From contig CM060070.1 of NCBI GenBank assembly GCA_030533445.1, forward strand, positions 48,162,589 through 48,226,588: a stretch of 64,000 bases of DNA, given 5' to 3'. This DNA comes from Cyprinodon diabolis. Its lineage: Eukaryota > Chordata > Actinopteri > Cyprinodontiformes > Cyprinodontidae. The position numbers were made by a program, and so were the translations under genes. This document shows, piece by piece, positions 11,601-23,600 of this stretch. The notes beneath the pieces are model-generated. The model was given only the letters and a program-made list of their open reading frames with translations, did not search any database and was not told the origin of the DNA. How positions within the stretch are numbered: the first letter of the stretch is position 1; each line of letters starts with the position of its first letter.

Positions 11601-14600
11601 CGACACACCGTCATCGTTTCCTAACAGCCGATTGGCTGCTGGGGGGGGTTCAGATCCATCCTGGAAGCGAGCCCGCCCAGGAGTAGACCACGTTACCATG
11701 GCAACAAACCTTACCAAGAGGTAGTCCAGCTGATGGTAGCAGGAGGTCATGTTTACACCATCAGTGGTTGAAGCAAAGCTGAAATGCTCTGTTCAACCTG
11801 AAGTTAGCTGACTAATCCAATAATCCTAATCCCGCTTCTTTGGAGGGGGGGGGTGCATCATTAATGTCAGGAAGTGATGATTGGAGGGTTCTTCACCAAC
11901 ATCTACAGCAGGAAATGACTTAATAACCGATGGAGAAGAACCTGGAGAACCTGGTCAAAAAGAGGCTAAATGGTTCCTAGAACTATAGTTGTTAGAATGG
12001 ATCGAGGCGTCGCTGCAAACTCCAACCCCTCTGATTGGATAAGAACATCAAAGAGACAGCTGTCAGAATGAGGAGGAGGAAGGAGGAGAAAGGAGATCAT
12101 TAGCACCCCTCTATCTGTGATTGGTTTGTCCCTGGATGTGGGGGGGGCAGCATCTGAGGAAGTGATGGAATCTGAACCGGGTTTAGACCAGTTTATACAG
12201 AAATGAGTAACTCTAATTTAATGCTTTTTGATGCTCTTAGAAATAATTTTAATGCAATCAACAAGTAGCCATGACTCATATATAGATATATATAAATAGA
12301 TAAATAACACAGCGAATCGATAAAAATCAACTTTTAAAAGCGTTGGCAACGAATTTCATCATCGATTAGTTGTGTCGCGCGATTAATGCGTCATCCGCCG
12401 CCGTCGGCAGCTGCTGCTGTGGGGCGCCTCCCCCACCCCAACCCCGTTCTCCCGCAGGAGTCCCTTTCAGCGCTGCAGTCAGAGGATGTTTACCCTCAGC
12501 GTCCAGACTGCAAATGAAGCGCGCATGCGCCGGGATTGACGGCGCAAATTGATCACAATAATTAAAATAGCCTGCGCTTTGTAAAGCGAAAAAAGTCGTA
12601 ACATGCAACTTTTGTAAAAACAAATGAACATGGCACGGAAGCACCACTGTTATGATGCAGCACCTGAAGAGGAAACACGTTGGAGCCTTCGATGGCAGTG
12701 AAGAGAGCTGATCAGCAGGGTGAGCGGCCATGTTTGTTTGGTTTTAAAGTGGGGAAACGTAACGTTAGTTTCTCAGGTAGCTCATCTGATGCTTTCCTTA
12801 CCGTGTTAGTAGGTTACAGACAGTGATAAGGTTGGCTACTTATTTTACTTTTCATTTCATTTGAATTAGCTTAAGCAGCGTTTATATTTACTTTATAAAT
12901 AAATTAACTTGCAAATTATGAGGGCAAGGCTTTAAAGTTTAAATCTTCTGGCAAAGATAAAGTAAAGAAGATCCTGCAATTTATGGAAGTAAAGCAGAAT
13001 AAAATCCAGCAAGATCAGTAATATGTCAATTAATTATCTGCCACATTCCCATGTAAATATCTGTCTTTGGAGGATGTGTTTTTTAGCACCCCTAGTTCTC
13101 TCATTTTTATTCCAAATACAATTTATAATTTGAATCACAGGCTATTTTTATCTCTATGGTTCAGTATTTTCTCAAGTAGCAACTTTAACTGCTATACTTT
13201 CCTGTCTTAAAAGGCAGAAATCTTCTAGTCTAAAAAAACTCATTTGTTGAAATGGGGGGGCTATTGTTTGAGCCCCTTAGGGGCTTTTAAAAACAAAAAT
13301 GCCTTTTTTGCGCTTTATGAAACAAAGTAGCCTATATTTTGTGGATGTACAGCTACATTTCTCATGTAAGTTTGCGTAGTTTTAACACAAACATTTATTT
13401 TTCATATTGCACCAGGACAGTTAATGAGCAACCTGTACTTGTGTGCTTGTTTGTTCTGTCTAAAGTGTTTATTTTGGAATAAAGAGGTCAATTTAAAAAA
13501 TATTTTTTTTCCCGATTCATCGATTAATCGAAAAAATAATCGGCCGATTCATCGATTTTTAAAATAATCGTTAGTTGCAGCCCTTCATCATCTTTAGTGT
13601 GGTCAGGCCAGATTCTAGATGGACTTTAAAGGAGCACAGAGTGGCCTCCACCACTGGGTGTGCTGTGGAGCACCAGCTGCTTCCAGCTTCCCCACTGGTT
13701 CTACCTCCTGCGGTTGGATCTATGGCGTCCCTGGGCTGGTCAGCCTGATCCAGTCAGTTCGGCGGATGGATGAAGGTCTTACCTCCAGGATCTTCTCCCT
13801 CTGTGACTGCAGCTCCTCAGAATGGCGGCTGGACAGAGAGCTGCTGTGATTGGTCCACTCTGAGCGCAGCTTCTCCAGCTCTTTGGTCTTCTCAGACAGC
13901 GTCTGGAACAGAACGCATCATCATCTACTGGCCCTTTAAGAGCCTAGTCATTTCACTCAACTCTACAGAGAATGGCACTAAAGCAAGTGTTGGTTCAGAA
14001 GTGAGGAAGCAGGTGGTGTGTTTTGGTTGATCAGGTGACCAAGGGTGCCCTGAACGCCCCGCCCCGGTACCTGAAGGCCTCCTGGACTGTGGGGGGAGGT
14101 GATGGCCTAGTGTTAGACACTACAAGGTTCCATCCCCACAGACTCCCACTCTGGGTCCCTGAGCAAGACCCTGATGGAGGTCCATCTCCAGGCCTCCACC
14201 CACTGTGCATGGGGCCTGGTGATGGAGGACCTTCCCTGCTTTGGGCGTAACGGGCTGAACCAGAACCTTCCAGAGGCCTCATAGCGAAGACGATGGATCA
14301 ATACGCTTCTCTGCTTCAGTCACCAACATGGAGAACTTAGTGCAGATCTTTGACACACATTTAGCAGGTTCTGCATCAAATGGTCATCTATGAAAGGATG
14401 GAGGAAGATGGAGGGAAAGTGGGCGGGGCCAGTGGTGGAGAAGCAGTCAGAAGTTAGATCAGCTAACTCACCTTTAGACCTCACCAGCCTGATGGCGCCT
14501 GCCCTGCTGACCTGAAACCTGCACTGACCAGCTAACATCTTCTCCTCTAACAGACCTGCTCCTCCTCATCATCATCATCATCATCATCATCTGGTCCTTC

Positions 14601-17600
14601 TGCAGGAGGACATAAATCCTCCTCATATCCAGGCTGCATCTCTCCTGATTGGAGGGCTTTCTGAGAACCACCTCCCGACTTCATTACTATAGCAACTTTT
14701 TTTAAATTTATCTATTCCTTCCTTCCTTCCTTCCTTCCTTCCTTCCTTCCTTCCTTCCTTCCTTCCTTCCTTCCTTCCTTCCTTCCTTCCTTCCTTCCTT
14801 CCTTCCCTCCCTCCCTCCCTCCCTCCCTCCCTCCCTTCCTTCCTTAATTCCTTCCTTAATTCCTTCCTTAATTCCTTCCTTCCCTCCCTCCCTCCCTCCC
14901 TCCCTCCCTCCCTCCCTCCCTCCCTCCCTCCCTCCCTTCCTTCCTTCCTTCCTTCCTTCCTTCCTTCCTTCCTTCCTTCCTCCCTCCCTTCCTCCCTCCC
15001 TCCCTTCCTTCCTTCCTTCCTCCCTCCCTCTCCTGCTGTTGGTGGAGGTCTACAGAAACATGGCTGACAGCAGAGCTGCGGGCCTGAAGGCCAATCAGAA
15101 GAAGATGAACACTGACCTGCTGAGTGTAGCTTAGCTTCCGGGACAGATCCTCCTCAGTCTCCTTCAGCTTCATGTCTAAGGCCAGCTTCTCTGCCTGAAA
15201 CAGTGAAGATTAGATTAGATTAGATTAGATTAGATGAGCTTTATTGATCTCACAGCAGAGAAATTCACTGGTCACAAACAGGGAGGAAAAAGGTGCATTA
15301 AGAATAAACAATATATATCCAGTATATCAAGATAAATAAGGATTAAGGTGCAAGTGTACATGTATCACACACAATGAAAAACTAAATAAAAATAAGAAAT
15401 AAAAAATATGTACAATCCGGATGGCTTATATACGGGTGTAGAAATATTGCACATTCAGCATATTGCACAGGATATTGTTCACAGTGAATAATAAAAACTA
15501 TAATATGGCTGCACAGTGGTTTTTACAGCAGTTATTGTGGTTATAGTGCATTATTATAGAGTCTGGTGGCAGCAGGAATGAATGACCTGCTCCTTCTTAC
15601 AGACAGGGTGTCTAAGTCTCTGACTAAAGGAGCTGCTCAGCTCCTCTACAGTCTGGTGCAGGGGGTGAGAGGTGGCGTCCATGATGGATGTGAGTTTGGA
15701 CAGCATCCTCCTCTCAGCCACTTCCTCCCCCGAGTCCAGAGGGCAGCCCAGGACAGAAGTGGCCTTCCTCACCAGCTTTCTGTCCCGCTCTGAGCTGCCA
15801 GGGGCCCAGCAGACGACAGCGTAGAGGAGGGCTGAGGCCCCCACAGAGTCAGAGAAGGTTTGAAGGAGGGGCCTGCTGACTCCAAAGGCCCTCAGCCTCC
15901 TCAGGAGGTGGAGGCGGCTCTGGCCGAACATGACTCACAGCGCTCCCAGTGGTCTCCAGGTGGGTGAGCGCCCGCTGCAGCAGGTAGATGATGGCGTCAT
16001 CTACTCCGATGTTGGGCCGGTAGGCGAACAGCGGGTCCAGGGTGGGGCTCACCACGGTGCGGAGGTGGGCGAGGACGAGGCGCTCCATGGTCTTCATCAG
16101 GTGAAAGGTCAGGGTGACTGGTCTGAAGTGGGCCGGATCCCTGGCGTGTGGCATTTTGGGAACCAGAACCACACACGAGGTTTTCCACTGGGTGGGGACC
16201 CCCCCCCCAGGCTGAGGCTCAGGTTGTACATGTAGCTGAGGACCTGACAGAGCTCATCTGCACAGGTCCTCAGCAGCCTGGGGGGGGGCCGTCTGGTCCT
16301 GAGGCCTTCCTGTGTTTCAGCCTCATCAGCTGCCCTCTCACCTGCATTGGTGTTACTGTGGGGGGGGGGCACGAATGGAGGTGTGGATGGGTCGGGGGTT
16401 GGTGGGAGTGGCGGCGGTGGGGGGGGGAGGTCTCTGGGGGGCTGGTGGTTGGAGGTGTGCTGAGAGTTGAGGGCAGGGAGGGGACCAGTGTGAGGGGAGT
16501 CAGACCGCGTGAAGAAGCTGTTTAACTCATCTGCAAACTTGGTGTTACCGTCTGCAGACCTGCTGGTCCTCTGCTCAAAGCCAGAGATGTTCTTCAGACC
16601 TCTCCAGACATCTCTGCCGTTCTTCTGCTCCAGCTGCTCCTCCATCTTCTTCCCATAGTCCTTCTTTGCTACCCTGATCCTCCACTGGAGCTCCCGCTGA
16701 GCTCTACGCTGCTCTTCTTTATCCCCTGAGTAGAAAGCCTGTTTCTTCCGATTCAGGAGGGCTTTCAGCTCAGGGGTCAGCCAGGGAGGGATGTTTGGAA
16801 AACATCGTAGCCGTCGTGTCGGCACAATGCTCTCCACACAGAAGGTCATGGAGTCAGTGATGCATTCAGTCAGGCTGCTGATGTCCTCACCATTGGAACA
16901 TGCTCCAGTCTGTGGTGCTGAAACAATCCCTCAGCTCCTCAGTGGCGTCATCCGACCAAACTTCCACTGACTTCTTCTGTGCAATTGTCCTTCTCACCAG
17001 TGGAATGTAATGGGGGGGCAGGTAGGTTTTTAGGTTGTGATCTGAACGACCCAGCGGGGGGAGGGGGGCGGAGGTGTATGCATCCTTAACATTTGCATAA
17101 AAAAGGTCCAGCGTTTTATTGTTCCTGGTTGCGCATGTGACGTATTGTGTGAGCGTGGGGAGAGTGGAGCGGAGGGGGGCAGGGTTGAAATCTCCTGTGA
17201 TGAGCAGGAGAGCGCGGGGGTGTTCGGTCTGAAGCTTGTTTACCACGCTGTGGATCCGCTCACAAGCAGCGGCGGCATCAGCAGGGGGAGGGATGTAAAC
17301 GCACAGCACGATCACGTGACCAAACTCCCGCGGCAGATAATAAGGTCCTAAACTCACTGCGAGTAATTCCATCTGAGCTGCATCTCTGCTGCTTCACCTG
17401 AACATGAGCCGAGCCGCACCATCTCTCATTCACAAACACCGCCACACCCCCTCCTCTCTTTTTTCCGCTCTCTGCCAAAGTTCTGTCCGCACGGATAAGT
17501 TTAAAGCCGTCCAGGGAAACCACTGAGTCCGGGACAGACCCATCTAGCCACGTCTCCGTGAAGCACATTAAACTAGCGTCTCTGTACCTCCTCTGGAAAC

Positions 17601-20600
17601 GCGCTAGCGCTGCGAGCTCCTCGGTCTTGTTGCAGAGAGATCTTACGTTTCCCCTGACAACCGATGGTAGATAGCTTCCTCCGCTTCGTCCTTCCACCTC
17701 TGCAGCCTCTCCGTCTCCCCTGTATTTCTGCAGGGATGTCTGGTTTCTCCGTGTGGTGGGGAGAAGGGAAGCGGTGTGTAGGGTCCTGTAGTCCGGAGTC
17801 GCGGACAAAGGGGTCTCCCCTTGCAGCATCAAAAAGTGCCGAAAGTAGCAGAAAGCAAAGCACAAGAGTCCCGAAAGTTGGTTTCCTTAGCGTGCATTGC
17901 TTCAGAGTACCAGCTACGGTGTTCAATGTTATCAATATCATCAGTGGCACGTCATTCATTCGTTTGTTCATTATCAAAGGATGGTCTATGCGGGTCCATT
18001 CTAAGCTAGGCATTCTATCTCTATTCTCCCACTCTGCAGAATCTGTTAGTTCAATCTCTAACGTTCTGCTTTTTCTCATAGTAGCTTCATCTGGTCTGTT
18101 CCTGTTTGGCTGTGACTCCATCCTGGAGAGAAATATCAGCTGTGCTGCTGCCATCAACACCTTTGTTTCTAGATGTTGGAGCTTGGCCTGTTTTCCAGTG
18201 TAGTCCTGTTTCTCTGACTGTGACTAACTGGATGTGCTCTCTTCATCCTCTGACATGGGAGCTGGCTCGGAGCTCGTCTGCCTGGCTGTGTGTTTCCTGG
18301 ACGGGGCCGCCTGTGGAGCTGGTTGCCTTTTGTATCTATGCTTCTTTTTCTATGTCTGCTTCTGTCTCCTTGAACCCCAGTGGGCCTCAGCAGATGGCCG
18401 CTCACACTGAGCCTGGTTCTGCTGGAGGTTTCTTCCTGTTCAAAGGGAGTTTTTCCTCTCCACTGTCGCTACAAGCATGCTTAGTGTGAGGGATTGCTGA
18501 AGAGTCAATGAGTCGATGCAATCAGCTGGTTTTCCTTAGATAGAAAACTTTGAATCAATCTGACTGGATGATCTGGTGAACTGGAAAGTGACCTGAGATG
18601 ACATGATGTGAATTGGAGCTATAGAAATACACTGAATAGAATTGAATTTGGGGTAAGCTCTCAAACAAAAGATTGAGGAATAAAATGTTCAGAGGAGACT
18701 TCGACCCGTCAGTCTGCAGGACCTGGAGGTTTGGACCATTTTCCTGTAACTGACTCTGCAGGCGGCTTCTTCTGTCATGCTGCTGCTGCTGCATCTCCTT
18801 CCTGTCTGTCCGGGTCGGTTTGGGTCAGAGGGCCTCGACTGTCCGCTGCCGCTCTAATATTTACAGACCCCCCCCCCCCCAGAAACAGTAATTTCAAACC
18901 CATAGTGGCGCCCGCCTTCGTCGGCATGACAAAGGAGAATAAACCAACCTTCAGAGAGGACAGGCGTGCAGCCAGGTAGTCCTTGACTTCTCTGTCTGAG
19001 CCTTGGATGAGCCTCAGCGACAGGTGGTTCAGGTGCTTGAAAGCGTTCATCTCCACCACGCTGAAGGTGGCGCAGCTCTCCGCCATGACAGGCTGGCAGG
19101 TCAGCTGCAGGAGGAACCTGAGAACAAACACCAAGCATGAAGTGATCCATCCTCCTCTCAGAGCAGGACACACGCTGCTGCTGCTGCTGTAAACATCTCC
19201 ACAGCTCTTTATTGCTCAGTTATTCTCCAGTTTTAGATGAAAACAGGATTTTATTTATTTACTCTGTAAACTATTCTGGTATTTTATAAGCTCCATATTT
19301 GTGTGACTATTTTTCTGTAATTCTGCTGAAACACCAACATTTCCCCATCGTGGGAAAATAAAGGTTTTATTCTTTTCTATTCCAGAGACGCACCGGCAAC
19401 CCTTCCCGCAGTCAGCCTCAGGGCAGCTGCCAGAGCACCTGAGAGCGCCGCCTGGTTGTCATGGCAACCCTGCTGCGGGACTACAGTGCCGGCTGCTTCC
19501 TGGTTGCTCCGTAAACGAGGCAGGTTGGTCATAGACCATCTATTTAGCTGAAATGGTTTTAATGCATTGATTTCCTGCAGGAAACGTCTCTTCTTCCTAC
19601 CTGGGGTTGTCGGCGTCTGGCTCGGCGTTGCACAGGTTCAGCAGGTCTATGAACTTCTGAGGAAATGATGCAAAGTCGATGAGCAGGCCCTGCTGCACCT
19701 TCAGACTGCTCAGACACACAGAGGGAGGCAGCTGTTCAGCTCTGAGGACAGACGGACGTATATTCAGTCACCAGCTCCTACCTTTGATAATCCTCCTCTG
19801 ATACGGGCAGGGTGAAGAGGAAGAAGGGGTCGGCGTCGTCCGTCAGCTTCACTAGAAGGTCCTGATAGGGAGAAAGCAACACGGCCATGAAGTCCTGCTC
19901 AGCTAGCAGCTGCTGCGGCGCTCCATGAACAGCTGACTCACCCTGCGGTGGACCGGGGTCGTGGTCAGCTCTACGGTGACTCGGACATTTGCTTTTCTGT
20001 AAAACAATCCAAGGTTAGCCCGGCGCTCTGCATCTATCCGCCCTGACCTGATAGACGGGCGCCAATATGGCGGAAATCAGCTGATTCTATCAGACATCTG
20101 AGAGAAAAACTGAGTTTTGGTTCCATCCTCAGAACATTGAAGCTGAAACAGGAACTTCTTTAACTTAATGACTTGATTGATTGATTGAATTTATTGATTG
20201 ATTGATTGAATTTATTGATTGATCTCACAGTGGAGAGATGCACTCGTTCCATCAGCTCAAAGAGTCGAAGGAGAAGAAGGTGCATGATGGGATATAAACA
20301 GTATATAGAGTTTATCCGCATATGGCCGCCATTGTTTTTATAGCAGGATTATTCTACAGGTTTGTTGCACAGGGTGTTTATCTGGGTATTAATAGAGAAA
20401 CAGGTTATTTCAAAGTGCATTAATATTAATTAAAGGTTCTAAAGGAGCTTTTAAACCGGCTTTCCTTCATAGGATTCTAACTTTATTTTAGCTAACGGTG
20501 GAGGACAGAGGGCAGCCGGGGGTTTTCCATAAAAACGCTGTCAGGCCTGCAGACCTCATCGTCTCTGCTGCAAACTTGGACGATGAAGGGTTAAAGCTGC

Positions 20601-23600
20601 GGCTAGCGCCATCATTGGAGCATCGCTTCCCTCCTGCATGGCTGACAGGCTACAGCCTTTACCTCCCATAAAGTGATGATAGAATGGAACATTTCCATCA
20701 TCATCATCATCATCATCAGCGCTAATAACTGATAGAAGCTCAACCAGCTGATAAAGAGGCTGGCTCTGAACCTCTGGAGATGAAGATGATGGACGCTCAT
20801 CCTCTTCATCAGACTGTTGGACACCAACAGAGGGTCTTCAAGTCAGAGGCTGATCCAGATCCGCTGCAGACAGACCTCTACAGGAGATGCTTTCTGCCTG
20901 CAGCATCAACACCTGGATGAACAATAATCTCAGAGCTTCTCTCTGGATTGATTCAGTTTTCTGACATCTGGTGATAAACATGAGATCATGACTTCATTCA
21001 GCATCTTATTAAAACTAGTGACGCACGATATAATCGACCCCTATCGCTATCGGCCTTAAAACTGAATATCGGACATCGGCCCCCCCCCACCGATATTTAA
21101 CCCGATATTTGATCAGCTTCTGAGTTTCTAAAGTCAAAAAAAAAAAAATACTACTTCTTCTTCTTCCTCAAAAACTTTTTTTTTACAGACTTAAAAACTT
21201 CTAAAGACGAGGGAAAAAATATTGATCCATTAAAATATCCCAATATCTTCATATGCTGATATATTGCCATTTAAAAACACCATATCAATCTCTTTACTAA
21301 TGAAATATTGCTATATGTCATCGTTATGCTACGAAATCCCCCGAAAATTCACAAAATGTTGCCATATTTTTATATGTTGATATATTGACGCGGTATCGAT
21401 CTATTTTACTAACAAAATCTCACAAGAATTTGCAAAATATCACGAGAGTTTGTAACAGAACGATGAAATTTCACGAGATTTTGAAAGTAAAATAGATCGA
21501 TACCGCGTTTTTAAAAATCTATTTGATATCAGCGTATGAAAATATATTTGAGTTTATTATTTTTCAAAGTGTCAGAAATGGATAACAAAACTGCTATTTT
21601 CAATGACTACTTATTTTTGTCCAGCTTTAACATCGATATCGGTTATCGGCTACATGAGCTTTAAAATGTCGGATATCGGCCAAAATCCCGATATCCTGCA
21701 TCCCTAATTAAAACCATCAGTAGAAACAATAAAGACTAACATTTCTAAAAGCTCCGGTTTATTTTAATTACTTTACTCTTTCAGTAAACCTTGATTTGTT
21801 GCAGCCTTTAGGGGAAAACGATGATGATGATGATGATGATAGATTTATTTATTAGTGCACTTTTCACCAGCAGCCGGTTTCAGACGCAGGTTCAGTGAAA
21901 ACTCATTTTTCTAAGCGGATCATTATATTTCTATTTAGTTATTTCTACAGCATGTGGAGAACTACTGAAATTATTTTGAGATTAAACATAAATACTATTT
22001 ATTGGGCTGATATCATCTGAAGCGGCTGCAAACAGCCATCAGATGATGCACAGCTTCTATAGATTAGAACAACGTTTCTAGACTTCACCCGCTGACTGAT
22101 GATTTCACCTAAATAGATCCATTGATCCACGACCATCCCAGAAATAAATGAGCAACGTTACCACGGCAACGACCTCTACGGCAAGCCGTTTGATATGTAA
22201 TAGTTTACTGAATATTTATTTCTGATATCTGAAAAACATTTTTCTTTTGTCTAAATGATCATTTCAAACAAAAACAGATTCTTCACATCTAGAATAAACA
22301 TTCTGGATGTCTAGAAATGAATTATAGATCTCCATATTCCTAATGTTACTGGTCAGAATCTGTATTATTTTGACTATGAAGAAATGTTTTTCAGATTTCA
22401 TAAATGAAATATTCAGTCAATCTAATAAATGTCAGACGACCGCTGAAAATGTGGAAACATTTCTGGATATAGAATCTTTGTTCTTATTAGAATAATTTAG
22501 TTTTTTCTTCCTGAAATTCAGTTGTAGAATTCCACCAATAGAAGTCAGAGCAGATCTACTTAAAGTTGACTAAATGAAGCTTCAGGCTCCATCGATTCAG
22601 GATTAGAGTCCGGCTTTATTAAACCTGCTTACTGGATTAAACCCGGCAGACAGTGACGGTTATGAAAGATTTGTGAATAGATCCGTATTCTGCCATCAGG
22701 ATTAGACGGAGTGGGTCTGTGGCTCATCATGACCGTGGTCAGATTAACAGATTTAGATTTTATTCAATAATACAAACAACAGCTGGGAGGGAACTTCCTG
22801 CACGCCAGCTGACGCACATCTGTGCTAAACACATAGATCTTTGTTTCTAGATGTTCACATCTCTTAAAACACAATAACAGTTTATTTACAGCAGGGATTA
22901 TCAGCAGCTGTTAATCCAGCTGTTAATCCCAGGGATGGAGCCAAAACTGACCGATACATTTATATCATATCAGTTGATATGATGAAAATTAAAGCCCCAA
23001 TGAGAGCGGCCAAAACTAACGCCTGCATAAAATCATAATTATTTTTATCATAGAGGATAATGTTACTGAAATATTAATATATCAATATTAATATATCAAC
23101 ATTATTTCATAGGATTAAAGCACAATATTTCCAGCCTCATATCCTGATTTATTTATAACAGTTTTATTATTAACAGTTTGATTTATATTGTGTGACCTGG
23201 TTTTTACTCTTTCTCATGTTTATTTATCAAAGTTAGTTTTTTTAATTAGGGATCCATTAACAGTCTGTGTTTAATTAGAATTAATCTCCTAATAAGATCA
23301 ATTTACCGCCATGTTGGGATTTATTTATCATTTATAAAGTTACCATAAACTACTTCATTTGACTTTTTATAAGATAATTTAAAAAATTATTCTTTAACCT
23401 GTCTGGAAATGAACCAGGATTCCGGTTACAAAGACTCACTTAAGGCCTTATTGACATTTCATCTTAAAAAAACAGTCATTGAAGTTATTTGAATATGGAA
23501 GTCCTGTTGTCCGACAACACCTGAATGCAGCACCGAGCTGCGGCGGGGAGCCTGCGGGAATCTGCTCCCGGAGTCCCGCAGGTCTGCGGGGGAAGCTCAC

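Noticed and set aside
15566..18203. Plus-strand frames of 75-179 codons
   Set aside because: Shadows of the minus-strand LINE and of the L2 3' UTR, which gives the same frames ([16 protein letters not shown]) at all three L2 copies.
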